Assembly: GCA_021234155.1 (NCBI GenBank) | Contig: JAJEKV010000035.1 | Coordinates: 10,974,407-11,038,406, forward strand | Direction: 5' to 3' | DNA: 64,000 bases | Origin: Isoetes taiwanensis | Lineage: Eukaryota > Streptophyta > Lycopodiopsida > Isoetales > Isoetaceae | In this document: piece after piece, positions 20,991 to 34,600 of the stretch | Numbering within the stretch: position 1 is the first letter of the stretch | How the letters are laid out: the number at the start of each line of letters is the position of its first letter | Notes under the pieces: generated by a model | What the model was told of the DNA's origin: nothing | Databases searched by the model: none | The model's input: only the letters and a program-made list of their open reading frames with translations | Made by a program: the position numbers and the translations under genes

Positions 20991-23306
20991 TCAAGCAGTT
21001 AACATTGTTTGTTTTCTTTTTGCAATATCAATGGCTTCTTTTTCTTGTCCTGCCTCATAGTATATCATTTGCTTGTTGGGAAGATGTACTGGTAGTCGAT
21101 AAACAGTATGGGAGTTGTCGTGCATTTTGTATGAATTCAACCTCCAGATTGCTTCTGGTGCAGATATATATCTTGCATCAATGTATGCTTGCACTTCGTC
21201 CCAATTATATGTTGCTGTCAAATCTGTGGTTCCTTGATTAGTAATTTTGATACATGCACGATCGTGCCCTTTATGGATGTATTTGTAAATGTACTTTACA
21301 CTATTGACACTGAAACATTGCTCAACATTTATATGTGCTCCATATTTTCGTGCGAGGTAAGGATTGTAAGGAACAATGATACTATTATCAACAACCATGT
21401 CTCCTTTTTTGTATTGTGCACCTTTTCTTCTCCTATATTCTGGATAACCATTAGGTTTAATCACAGTAGAATCAATAAATTTTTTTGGAAATCCTTTGCT
21501 ACATTCCATCATGCCAGTTTTCTGATTTCGTGCTTGACACCGAGGTCCACATGGACCATGCACCATGTGTTTCATCACAATATCATGCAATTCAGGATCG
21601 CATATTGGATCTGTAAAAAAAAAATGAATAAGTATAAATTGCATAATGTCAATAAGTAATAATAGCATACCTGGAATTTCTGCACTTGTGATCTCGTCAA
21701 TGTCATTGTTATTCTTTATTTTGTCTACTTGATCTAGTATAAGCAGCATATGACAATGTGGTAGTCCTCTTTTTTGAAACTCAATAGTGTATGTGAAGGC
21801 TTTAGGCTTTCCAAATATATGATCCTCGAGGACATCATGGAAAAATGATTTAAGTTTTGTTTGGAATACTCGTGAAACCAAGTCAGGTCGATCTTCAGGT
21901 GATTGCCCAAATTCTAAATTATTCTTGATTTCTGACCAATGTATGTTGCATGTGAATGTAATGAATATATCAGCTTTTCCAAATCTTCGTATAAGAGCAA
22001 TAGAATCTTGGTAATTTTGGTTTAAAGCTCTTGTACTCCCACTAAATGTTGATGGCAAAATGACCAACTTACCAGAATTCATTCCTTGATGCTCAGCTTC
22101 GTGGTTGACATAGTCAATGAGGCCGTCATACATTTCAGATCGTAGTTTCTTTTGATTTGTACGAATAAAGCATAAATTATTTGCTTCAACTCTTGCATAT
22201 GCGTCAACGATGAACTGTTGTGTCAATTTACCAGCACTCAATAACGGGTTGAAAGAGAACTTCAAGTTGTTTCCTTCTTTCTTTTTCCGTGTTGCTAGTC
22301 TATATGAATAATATTGAAGCATTGATACATTTTGACGTCCTCTTGTATTAGATGTTCCAGGTTCTATTGCTTTCTTCATTCCAATTCTCCACCCATCATC
22401 TCCACAAGGTAATAGGATTGGATACGTTAAGGCATCAATGGAAGGATGTGTGATTGGTACATTTTTTAAACCGCCTCCTCTATAGTGTATACATATATCT
22501 CGATTGAATGGAGGCTCTCCATCAGGATTTACAAATATTATTGCAACTCCATTTTCAAAGGCAGCATTATATCTATGTGGGTCCACATCTGTTCGATCTC
22601 TATTGAAGTACATTCGGATATCTGCAGCGTCATTTGTTAATCGAGCATCATTTTCAGCTTCATGCATCATTTGAAGAGCTTCCGCAAATGGGTTGACAAT
22701 TCTTAGTTGTTCATCTAATTTCTTTAATAGTTTTGAGTCACATTCAGCATTTTGTGGATTTTGTGCTCGTTCTATAGTTGCATACTCTGTGTCAAGGATA
22801 TATAATTGGGCATACTTTGGTTTCTCACCAGGATTGGGAAGTGCTGCACCCATTCTATGATATACTTGTCCATGAATCTTGAAACAATATGGACCTCGAG
22901 TATTAAACTGCTCAATATTAGCTCCGAATGAAGCGAATGCCAAAGCACTATTATAAGTCCTGATGTGTGTCTTGAACTCCTTTGAATTTGGATGATATCC
23001 AGTTAGCAAGTCATAGAATATTGTTGGCATTTCTTGTAGTGGTGGAAGACGTACCTTGCCTTTACGACAACATTTAGTACCATCATGTTTGAATTTAACA
23101 GCACCGCATGCATTGCATTCGTAGTTTAATTCTCCAGAATGATGCAAATCTACGTTGATTCTGCTAGTATTCGTTCGGGCAAGTCTATAAGTTGAACGCT
23201 TTTCTCTACTTATTTGCTGCTCTTCTGCTTGTTGCTGTAGTCTTCTAGATCTTTCTTCGTTAGTTTCCATCTCTCGTATGGTAAGTCGACTCTTTGTTTT
23301 TTGCAA
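20991..23306 (-). CDS. Helitron Rep (HUH endonuclease), N-terminal half of the transposase
   Basis: A 772-codon frame including the terminal stop. The first in-frame ATG that looks natural is [14 protein letters not shown] near 23270. A Cys-rich finger [17 protein letters not shown] follows, then the Helitron N domain ([20 protein letters not shown]), the HUH motif in [11 protein letters not shown] (about residue 516, plus 21760-21752) and the nicking tyrosines in [12 protein letters not shown] (Y672 and Y676). Rep nicks and joins single strands at Helitron ends. A 60-nt intron lies in frame (21611-21670). The frame ends at TGA where the family usually has Trp (LTA-W-FE), so a single nonsense change breaks the protein. 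The upstream end abuts a PPR fragment. Confidence 0.93.
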   Translation of the reverse strand: MQKTKSRLTIREMETNEERSRRLQQQAEEQQISREKRSTYRLARTNTSRINVDLHHSGELNYECNACGAVKFKHDGTKCCRKGKVRLPPLQEMPTIFYDLLTGYHPNSKEFKTHIRTYNSALAFASFGANIEQFNTRGPYCFKIHGQVYHRMGAALPNPGEKPKYAQLYILDTEYATIERAQNPQNAECDSKLLKKLDEQLRIVNPFAEALQMMHEAENDARLTNDAADIRMYFNRDRTDVDPHRYNAAFENGVAIIFVNPDGEPPFNRDICIHYRGGGLKNVPITHPSIDALTYPILLPCGDDGWRIGMKKAIEPGTSNTRGRQNVSMLQYYSYRLATRKKKEGNNLKFSFNPLLSAGKLTQQFIVDAYARVEANNLCFIRTNQKKLRSEMYDGLIDYVNHEAEHQGMNSGKLVILPSTFSGSTRALNQNYQDSIALIRRFGKADIFITFTCNIHWSEIKNNLEFGQSPEDRPDLVSRVFQTKLKSFFHDVLEDHIFGKPKAFTYTIEFQKRGLPHCHMLLILDQVDKIKNNNDIDEITSAEIPGMLLLLIDIMQFILIHFFFTDPICDPELHDIVMKHMVHGPCGPRCQARNQKTGMMECSKGFPKKFIDSTVIKPNGYPEYRRRKGAQYKKGDMVVDNSIIVPYNPYLARKYGAHINVEQCFSVNSVKYIYKYIHKGHDRACIKITNQGTTDLTATYNWDEVQAYIDARYISAPEAIWRLNSYKMHDNSHTVYRLPVHLPNKQMIYYEAGQEKEAIDIAKRKQTMLTA
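21611..21670 (-). other. 60-nt in-frame intron in Rep
   Basis: On the minus strand, GTATGC (from 21670) to a T-run and ACAG (ending 21611) forms a minimal GT-AG intron. Left in, it adds 20 hydrophobic residues ([10 protein letters not shown]...). Removing it gives [12 protein letters not shown], which matches the Helitron Rep consensus AExPDPxxDPEL. Length divisible by three and no stop mean unspliced RNA also stays open. Confidence 0.85.
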
Positions 23307-25604
23307 AGCAAGGATTTCATGAAGATGGAAAGAGTACGTTTATTGACGCACATTGCAAAAATGGATCCATTGGAGAGGCATTCGCTCTACTGGAAGAAAT
23401 GAACGACCGTGGGATTCAACCTAATGTTGTCACCTACAATTTGCTCATAGATGCATATGGTAGGCGATGTCTGGTATGGCCATTTTTTCTGTCCTATGGA
23501 GCAATATTGTTTTGGTGTTGAAAGCCCGTTCCACAATAATCAACGTTTAAACTTTTATGCTTTGGGAAAGAAAATTTAATTTAGCTTCGGATGTAAGAAC
23601 ATTTTGGTAAGCGCATCGACATCATAAACATAACTATCTGTGGAACCCATCATTTAAAAAAAAAGACAACCGTGGAAATAACTACATTGGGAAGGTCCAT
23701 TTCTTTTTCCGCCATGACACACAATTGAGTTGTTGGTCTGCATTGTATACACCAAAAAGAAAACCAAAAGAAATATGGTTCCCGCTGCAAAAGATTTTCC
23801 ATGACATGCAGCATTTTCAGAAATGACAAGAGAAAACACCAAATGACATGTCATTTGTCGATAAGAAGAAGATTATACTGCCGTTTTATATTGGCTACAC
23901 ATGAAGAAAGCATGAAACGCTAACATACGGAAAAACGGAATGCATACTGTCCATATTCATACCGAGGTGAAAGAAGCCCTTGAATAAAGCCGAGATAAGC
24001 TTAAATAGAACAGAACAAAATACAAATCATGGCTGTGGGGAAATCAACCTGGTGAAAAATTGCAGAAAAATGAAGATTATAATTGCGATGGAACTAAATC
24101 CGTGTCCTCCTCCACTTCTCTATATAAACGTTTTCTCACCGCTGCATCTAACTATCAAGGGCATTGGACTATCACAAACGCCAGCACATTTAAATGCCAG
24201 CACGATCTATCTTTGGTATTGTGCATGTTCTTAACTTTTTTAGATAATTATTGCAGACCAATTATGCAGGACTGAATTATTACATATGGTTATTCTGGCA
24301 TAAATTAACGATCATGGATAAGAGAGACATTTAATAGATAAGAGAGACATTTAATACTCTGGTATTGCTTTACTTGATTCTTATGGTAAAGACGGAAAGT
24401 ACAAAGAAGCTAAAAATATGTTTGACACGATGGAGGAGGAGAAGATAGCCGCAAATGTACTCACTTATTCTACTCTAATTGATGGGTTTGCAAAATTGAT
24501 GGGTTTGCGAAGCAAGGATTTCATGAAGATGCAATGATCACTTGTTCTACTCTAATTGATGAGTTTGCAAAGCAAGGATTTCATGAAGATGGAAAGAGTA
24601 CGTTCATTGACGCACATTGCAAGAAATGGATCCATTGGAGAGGCATTATACGGCCATGATCCCCGACGTGGTAGAACTTGTGCCTATACATGTCCTCCAC
24701 TTTGTCTGCCATAAGGCAGCAGGATAAGCTCCACAATAATTTCCATGTACACTGGGGCTGGTATACTGGTTGTTGCCTTATTCTACTCTAATTGATGATT
24801 GCAAAGCAAGGATTTCATGAAGATGGAAAGAGTACGTTTATTGACGCACATTGCAAAAATGGATCCATTGGAGAGGCATTCGCTCTACTGGAAGAAATGA
24901 ACGACCGTGGGATTCAACCTAATGTTGTCACCTACAATTTGCTCATAGATGCATATGGTAGGCGATGTCCGGTATGGCCATTTTTCTCGTCCCTATGGAG
25001 CAATATTGTTTTGGTGTTGAAAGCCAGCCACAATATCATCAACGTTTAAACTTTATCTTTGGGAAAGAAAATTTAATTTAGCTTCGGATGTAAGAACATT
25101 TTGGTAAGCGCATCGACATCATAAACATAACTATCTCGGAACCCATCATTTAAAAAAAACAACAACGTGGAAATAACTACATTGGGAAGGTCCATTTCTT
25201 TTTTCAGTTTCATGACACACAATTGGAGTTGTTGGTCGCATTGTATACACCAAAAGAAAACCAAAAAGAAATATGGTTCCCTCCGCAAAGATTTTCCATG
25301 ACATGCGAAATTTTCGTGAATGACAAGAGAAACACCAAATGACATGTCATTTGTCGATAAGAAGAAGATTATACTGTCGTTTTATATTGGCTACACAGAA
25401 GAAAGCATGAAACGTTAACATACGGAAAAACGGAATGCATACTGTCCTCCACTTTGTCTGCCATAAGGCAGCAGGATAAGCTCCACAATAATTTCCATGT
25501 ACACTGGGGCTGGTATACTGGTTGTTGCCTTATTCTACTCTAATTGATGATTGCAAAGCAAGGATTTCATGAAGATGGAAAGAGTACGTTTATTGACGCA
25601 CATT
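23294..25604 (+). pseudogene. Rearranged partial copies of the PPR-fragment repeat
   Basis: Several truncated copies of the unit that is tandemly repeated downstream. PPR coding fragments are at 23294-23520, 24792-25049 and the start of 25544-25771, each with [20 protein letters not shown] and [14 protein letters not shown]. Near 24362-24600 a further stretch gives ALLDSYGKDGKYKEAKNMFD, NVLTYSTLIDGFAK and FAKQGFHED, consecutive 35-residue PPR motifs. These motifs look like GUN1-type plastid PPR proteins, from memory of the motif pattern. They are antisense to the Helitron genes. The copy at 23294 begins within bases of the Rep frame start. Confidence 0.8.
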
Positions 25605-28600
25605 GCAAAAATGGATCCATTGGAGAGGCATTCGCTCTACTAGAAGAAATGAACGACCGTGGGATTCAACCTAATGTTGTCACCTACAATTTGCTCATAG
25701 ATGCATATGGTAGGCGATGTCTGGTATGGCCATTTTTTCTGTCCTATGGAGCAATATTGTTTTGGTGTTGAAAGCCAGCCACAATACTGAACGTTTAAAC
25801 TTTATGCTGGGAAAGAAAATTTAATTTAGCTTCTGGATGTAAGAACATTTTGGTAAGCAGACGACATCATAAACATAACTATCTGTGAACCCATCATTTA
25901 AAAAGACAACTGTGAAATAACTACATTGGGAAGGTCCATTTCTTTTTCCAGTTTCATGACACACAATTGGAGTTGTTGGCTGCATTGTATACACCAAAAG
26001 AAAACCAAAAGAAATATGGTTCCTGCTGCAAAGATTTTCCATGACATGCAGCATTTTCAGGAATGACAGTAGAAACACCAAATGACATGTCATTTGTCGA
26101 TAAGAAGAAGATTATACTGTCGTTTTATATTGGCTACACAGAAGAAAGCATGAAACGTTAACATACGGAAAAACGGAATGCATACTGTCCATATTCATAC
26201 CTGAGGTGAAAGAAGCCCTTGAATAAAGTTGAGATAAGCGCTTAAATAGAACAGTGCAGAATACAGCCGACAGGGGAAATCAACCTGGTGAAAAATTGCA
26301 GAAAAATGAAGATTATAATTGCGATGGAACTAAATCCGTGTCCTCCTCCACTTCTCTATATAAACGTTTTCTCACCGCTGCATCTAACTATCAAGGGCAT
26401 TGGACTATCACAAACGCCAGCACATTTAAATGCCAGCACGATCTATCTTTGGTATTGTGCATGTTCTTAACTTTTTTAGATAATTATTGCAGACCAATTA
26501 TGCAGGACTGAATTATTACATATGGTTATTCTGGCATAAATTAACGATCATGGATAAGAGAGACATTTAATACTCTGGTATTGCATTTGCTAGCAAATGT
26601 TGTCACAGTTTATGTGACATCGCATGCCCGTATATGAGAACAGATTGCAAAATAAAGCAGAATGCACTAACCAGTGTTACAACAGACTTCAACATCGAGA
26701 AACAGATTTCTTCAACAAATCTCCACCTCTTTGTCCATGTTTTTCCGTGTTATCAGCACATTTTTAGGTAATCAGTGGACCCAATATGCGATCTGCTCAG
26801 AGCAGACAGTAATATTAGAAATTGTAGATGTTTGACATGTCTACAGCAATGTATAACAACTTACTGTTAGTACAGCAACCGTCCTTGTATCACTTGCCTA
26901 AAACCAGTGTAGAACAAACAAAGAATAAGCAACTAATCACATAAGGAATGCTCGAAACTGCACGCTTATCTATGAGAAGGGGCAGTCTGGTGAAGCTTAT
27001 GAAAAACAGAAGATTCGTATAAAAGATTTATGAGCTACTAACCTTAGAACGCATCTAGAACTCATATGCATGCAAATGCATGCTTACACAAAGTAGCCAA
27101 ATGCCTGCTCAAAGCCCACCCAACCTGACAATTTCTACTATAAGATTCTAAATGAGTTTACCAAAAGCCTAAATCTGGATTTAAATCTCTTAATATGCCT
27201 AACGTTATCTTTGTTGTGAAGCTTCAAATTCAATCTACATATACAAAGCAGAATTACAGAATGGAGATGCCTTCTAAGATTGGCCCAAAAAAGTTTAATC
27301 AATATTGCAATATCAAACATGAAATACTACTGCCGTATTGGAATGATTTCACTTATACTGATTTGAGTTCTTCCGAACTAAATCAGCTTTCAATCAATCC
27401 CTGAGTTATTGTCAATCCCTGAGTTATACTCATTTGACAGGTTCAAGTTAATCTATGCTTTTGCAAGAAACCATATTGAATGGATGTCTGGTCACAGCAG
27501 ATGCATGTGTTGGAGTCACGGCAAAGGTTATTGCAGATTAAATCAGCAATCAATCAACTCTGATTTATAGCGACCTCAGTGAAGCTATTTTCATCTAGCA
27601 CTTATCAGAAAGCAAAAAACGATGATGACATTTTTACATTGATGGTGTACAACAATTTGTTTATTGCGGGACTAACTGCAAAATTATCACAAAACCGGAA
27701 AAGGTTACCTTCAATTCGAGAAATGAATAATAAATGCTCTTAAAAGCACTCCAATTCCAACTCTGACACCATAGACTAACAGAAAACTCTGGCAGAGGAT
27801 GCCAATGGCATTGGCAATGCAAGAATCACCGTGCTTACAAAAAGGATGCCCACCAGGATCGGTGTTGAATCTGAGTCCATTCATTCCAAAATCAATATAT
27901 CTACATCGATTACGTGCAAATGCAAATTAAAGTATCACAAAACCGGAAAAGGTTACCTTCAATTCGAGAAATGAATAATAAGGCCGTAGCTATGCAAGCT
28001 TAAATGCTCTTAAAAGCACTCCAATTCCAACTCTGACACCATAGACTAACAGAAAACTCTGGCAGAGGATGCCAATGGCATTGGCAATGCAAGAATCACC
28101 GTGCCTACAAAAAGGATGCCCACCAGGATCGGTATTGAATCTGAGTCCATTCATTCCAAAATCAATATATCTACATCAGATTACGTGCAAATGCAGCTAA
28201 CTCAGAACCTCTGATGTATGAACAGACCGAGTACGTGCAAATGCAGCTAACTCAGAACCTGTGTGAAATAACCTGGTTTCCGACACCGCCACATCCCACC
28301 AGAAAAACCCTTACCTTGGTTTGCAAAACCTTCCATATAAGGGTCCATCTCCATTAGCGTATTTTACCGGAAATTCAGTGCCACATGGCACTTCCACCGG
28401 CACGTTTTGCCGTTCCCATTACTTTCACCCAACTGATTTCGAATGACATGGCACCGCATCCGGGACTTTTTTCAGATGCACCATCACTGCATCTGAAAAA
28501 CTGAAGTGATCCTGGAGTTTGTCGTTTATGGCGTATCAAAACTGGCGTTCAATCCTCTGCGTTCAATCCTCGATCACCGGAAGCCAACAGGTAAGAAAAG

Positions 28601-31600
28601 CGGGAGCAATGGAAACGTGGCACAGGGTTCAAACGGGAATGGTGGCTTTTGCTGGTGCTGTAAATCGCTTACATGGCGCAGGTGGGAAACACAAAATGGA
28701 TCCATTGGAGAGGCATTCGCTCTACTGGAAGAAATGAACGACCGTGGGATTCAACCTAATGTTGTCACCTACAATTTGCTCATAGATGCATATGGTAGGC
28801 GATGTCTGGTATGGCCATTTTTTCTGTCCTATGGAGCAATATTGTTTTGGTGTTGAAAGCCAGCCACAATACTGAACGTTTAAACTTTATGCTGGGAAAG
28901 AAAATTTAATTTAGCTTCTAGATGTAAGAACATTTTGGTAAGCAGACGACATCATAAACATAACTATCTGTGAACCCATCATTTAAAAAGACAACTGTGA
29001 AATAACTACATTGGGAAGGTCCATTTCTTTTTCCAGTTTCATGACACACAATTGGAGTTGTTGGCTGCATTGTATACACCAAAAGAAAACCAAAAGAAAT
29101 ATGGTTCCTGCTGCAAAGATTTTCCATGACATGCAGCATTTTCAGGAATGACAGTAGAAACACCAAATGACATGTCATTTGTCGATAAGAAGAAGATTAT
29201 ACTGTCGTTTTATATTGGCTACACAGAAGAAAGCATGAAACGTTAACATACGGAAAAACGGAATGCATACTGTCCATATTCATACCTGAGGTGAAAGAAG
29301 CCCTTGAATAAAGTTGAGATAAGCGCTTAAATAGAACAGTGCAGAATACAGCCGACAGGGGAAATCAACCTGGTGAAAAATTGCAGAAAAATGAAGATTA
29401 TAATTGCGATGGAACTAAATCCGTGTCCTCCTCCACTTCTCTATATAAACGTTTTCTCACCGCTGCATCTAACTATCAAGGGCATTGGACTATCACAAAC
29501 GCCAAAGACATTTAAATGCCAAAGACGATCTATCTTTGGTATTGTGCATGTTCTTAACTTTTTTAGATAATTATTGCAGACCAATTATGCAGGACTGAAT
29601 TATTACATATGGTTATTCTGGCATAAATTAACGATCATGGATAAGAGAGACATTTAATACTCTGGTATTGCATTTGCTAGCAAATGTTGTCACAGTTTAT
29701 GTGACATCGCATGCCCGTATATGAGAACAGATTGCAAAATAAAGCAGAATGCACTAACCAGTGCTACAACAAACTTCAATATCGAGAAAGAGATTTCTTC
29801 AACAAATCTCTAAGTCTTTGTCCATATTTTTCCGTGTTATTAGCGCATTTTTAGGTAATCAGCGGACCCAATATGCGATCTGATCAGAGCAGACAGTAAT
29901 ATTAGAAATTGTAGATGGTTAACATGTCTACAGCAATATATAACAACTTACTGTTAGTACAACAACCATCCTTTTATCACTTGCCTAAAACCAGTGTAGA
30001 ACAAACAAAGAATAAGCAACTAATCACATAAGGAATGCTCGAAACTGTACGCTTATCTATAAGAAGGAGCAGTTTGGTGAAGCTTATGAAAAATAGAAGA
30101 TTCATATAAAAGATTTATGAGCTACTAACCTTAGAACGCATTCATATGCATGCAAATGCATGCTTACACAAAGTAGCCAAATGCCTGCTCAAAGCCCACC
30201 CAACCTGACAATTTCTACTATAAGATTCTAAATGAGTTTACCAAAAGCCTAAATCTGGATTTAAATCTCTTAATATGCCTAACGTTATCTTTGTTGTGAA
30301 GCTTCAAATTCAATCTACATATACAAAGCAGAATTACAGAATGGAGATGCCTTCTAAGATTGGCCCAGCAAGCGAATCAATATTGCAATATCAAACATGA
30401 AATACTACTGCCGTATTGGAATGATTTCACTTATACTGATTTGAGTTCTTCCGAACTAAATCAGCTTTCAATCAATCCCTGAGTTATTGTCAATCCCTGA
30501 GTTATACTCATTTGACAGGTTCAAGTTAATCTATGCTTTTGCAAGAAACCATATTGAATGGATGTCTGGTCACAGCAGATGCATGTGTTGGAGTCACGGC
30601 AAAGGTTATTGCAGATTAAATCAGCAATCAATCAACTCTGATTTATAGCGACCTCAGTGAAGCTATTTTCATCTAGCACTTATCAGAAAGCAAAAAACGA
30701 TGATGACATTTTTACATTGATGGTGTACAACAGTATTGTTTATTGCGGGACTAACTGCAAAATTATCACAAAACCGGAAAAGGTTACCTTCAATTCGAGA
30801 AATGAATAATAAATGCTCTTAAAAGCACTCCAATTCCAACTCTGACACCATAGACTAACAGAAAAACTCTGGCAGAGGATGCCAATGGCATTGGCAATGC
30901 AAGAATCACCGTGCTTACAAAAAGGATGCCCACCAGGATCGGTGTTGAATCTGAGTCCATTCATTCCAAAATCAATATATCTACATCAGATTACGTGCAA
31001 ATGCAGCTAAAGTATCACAAAACCGGAAAAGGTTACCTTCAATTCGAGAAATGAATAATAAGGCCGTAGCTATGCAAGCTTAAATGCTCTTAAAAGCACT
31101 CCAATTCCAACTCTGACACCATAGACTAACAGAAAACTCTGGCAGAGGATGCCAATGGCATTGGCAATGCAAGAATCACCGTGCCTACAAAAAGGATGCC
31201 CACCAGGATCGGTATTGAATCTGAGTCCATTCATTCCAAAATCAATATATCTACATCAGATTACGTGCAAATGCAGCTAACTCAGAACCTCTGATGTATG
31301 AACAGACCGAGTACGTGCAAATGCAGCTAAACTCGGAACCTGTGGTGAAATAACCTGGTTTTAACACCGCCACATCCCACCAGAAAAACCCTTACCTTGG
31401 TTTGCAAAACCTTCCATATAAGGGTCCATCTCCATTAGCGTATTTTACCGGAAATTCAGTGCCACATGGCACTTCCACCGGCACGTTTTGCCGTTCCCAT
31501 TACTTTCACCCAACTGATTTCGAATGACATGGCACCGCGATCGGGACTTTTTCGGATGCACCATCACCGCATCTGAAAAAATGAAGTGATCCCGGAGTTT

Positions 31601-34600
31601 GTCGTTTATGGCGATCAAAACCGGCGCTCAATCCTCTCGCGTTCAATCCTCGATCACCGAAGCCAACAGGTAAGAAAAGCGGGAGCAATGGAAACGTGGC
31701 ACAGGGTTCAAACGGGAATGGTGGCTTTTGCTGGTGCTGTAAATCGCTTACATGGCGCAGGTGGGAAACACAAAATGGATCCATTGGAGAGGCATTCGCT
31801 CTACTGGAAGAAATGAACGACCGTGGGATTCAACCTAATGTTGTCACCTACAATTTGCTCATAGATGCATATGGTAGGCGATGTCTGGTATGGCCATTTT
31901 TTCTGTCCTATGGAGCAATATTGTTTTGGTGTTGAAAGCCGACCACAATACTGAAACGTTTAAACTTTATCTTTGGGAAAGAAAATTTAATTTAGCTTCT
32001 TCGGATGTAAGAACATTTTGGTAAGCGTATCGACATCATAAACATAACTATCTGTGAACCCATCATTTAAAAAGACAACTGTGAAATAACTACATTGGGA
32101 AGGTCCATTTCTTTTTCCAGTTTCATGACACACAATTGGAGTTGTTGGCTGCATTGTATACACCAAAAGAAAACCAAAAGAAATATGGTTCCTGCTGCAA
32201 AGATTTTCCATGACATGCAGCATTTTCAGGAATGACAGTAGAAACACCAAATGACATGTCATTTGTCGATAAGAAGAAGATTATACCGCGTTTTATATTG
32301 GCTACACAGAAGAAAGCATGAAACGTTAACATACGGAAAAACGGAATGCATACTGTCCATATTCATACCTGAGGTGAAAGAAGCCCTTGAATAAAGTTGA
32401 GATAAGCGCTTAAATAGAACAAAGTCGAATACAAATGACCCGGGGAAATCAACTGGTGAAAAAATTGCGTAAAAAATGAAGATTATAATTGCGATGGAAC
32501 TAAATCCGTGTCCTCCTCCACTTCTCTATATAAACGTTTTCTCACCGCGATCTAACTATCAAGGGCATTGGACTATCACAAACGCCAAAGACATTTAAAT
32601 GCCAAAGACGATCTATCTTTGGTATTGTGCATGTTCTTAACTTTTTAGATAATTATTGCGGACCAATTATGCAGACTGAATTATTACATATGGTTATTCG
32701 CATAAATTAACGATCATGGATAAGAGAGACATTTAATACTTCGGGTATTGCATTTGCTAGCAAATGTTGTCACAGCTTATGTGACATCGCATGCCCGTGA
32801 TATGAGAACAGATTGCAAAATAAAGCGTAATGCACTAACCAGTGTTACAACAGACTTCAACATCGAGAAACAGATTTCTTCAACAAATCTCCACCTCTTT
32901 GTCCATGTTTTTCCGTGTTATCAGCACATTTTTAGGTAATCGCTGGACCCATATGCGATCTGCTCAGAGAAAGCGCATGAATATTAGAAATTGTAGATGT
33001 TTGACATGTCTACAGCAATGTATAACAACTTACTCGTTAGTACAAAGAACCGGCCCTTGTATCACTTGCCTAAAACCAAAGTGTAGAACAAACAAAGAAT
33101 AAGCAACTAATCACATAAGGAATGCTCAAACCGCACGCTTATCTCTATGAGAAGGGGCACCGGGAAAGCTTATGAAAAAAATGTAAGATTCAGATAAAAG
33201 ATTTATGAGCTACTAACCTTAGAACGATCTAGAACTCATATGCATGCAAATGCATGCTTACACAAAGTAGCCAAATGCCTCGCCAAAAGCCCACCCAACC
33301 TGACAATTTCTACTATAAGATTCTAAATGAGTTTACCAAAAGCCTAAATCTGGATTTAAATCTCTTAATATGCCTAACGTTATCTTTGTTGTGAAGCTTC
33401 AAATTCAATCTACATATACAAAGCAGAATTACAGAATGGAGATGCCTTCTAAGATTGGCCCAGCAAGCGAATCAATATTGCAATATCAAACATGAAATAC
33501 TATCGCCAGTATTGGAATGATTTCACTTATACTGATTTGAGTTCTTCCGAACTAAATCAGCTTTCAATCAATCCCTGAGTTATTGTCAATCCCTGAGTTA
33601 TACTCATTTGACAGGTTCAAGTTAATCTATGCTTTTGCAAGAAACCATATTGAATGGATGTCTGGTCACAGCAGATGCATGTGTTGGAGTCACGGCAAAG
33701 GTTATTGCGGATTAAATCAGCAATCAATCAATCAACTCGATTTATAGCGACCTCGGTGAAGCTATTTTCATCTAGCACTTATCGAAAAGCAAAAAACGAT
33801 GATGACATTTTTACATTGATGGTGTACAACAGTATTGTTTATTATGGACTAACTCGCAAAATTATCACAAAACCGAAAAGGTTACCTTCAATTCGAGAAA
33901 TGAATAATAAATGCTCTTAAAAGCACTCCAATTCCAACTCGACACCATAGACTAACGTAAAACTCGGCGTAGAGGATGCCAATGGCATTGGCAATGCAAG
34001 AATCACCGCGGCTTACAAAAAGGATGCCCACCAGGGATGATCTGTTGAATCCGAGTCCATTCATTCCAAAATCAATATATCTACATCGATTACGCGCAAA
34101 TGCAGCTAAAGTATCACAAAACCGAAAAGGTTACCTTCAATTCGAGAAATGAATAATAAGGCCGTAGCTATGCAAGCTTAAATGCTCTTAAAAAGCACTC
34201 CAATTCCAACTCGACACCATAGACTAACGAAAACTCGGCAGAGGATGCCAATGGCATTGGCAATGCAAGAATCACCGTGCCTACAAAAAGGATGCCCACC
34301 AGATCGGTATTGAATCTGAGTCCATTCATTCCAAAATCAATATATCTACATCAGATTACGGCAAATGCAGCCTAACTCGTAACCTCTCGATGTATGAACA
34401 GACCGAGTACGTGCAAATGCAGCTAACTCGTAACCTCGTGGTGAAATAACCTGGTTTCCGACACCGCCACATCCCACCGTAAAAACCCCTTACCTTGGTT
34501 TGCAAAACCTTCCATATAAGGGTCCATCTCCATTAGCGTATTTTACCGGAAATTCGCCACATGGCACTTCCACCGGCACGCTTTTGCCGCTCCCATTACT

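Noticed and set aside
19132-21659. Plus-strand frames of 60-156 codons opposite Rep-helicase
   Set aside because: They are antisense shadows of the long conserved minus-strand frames.
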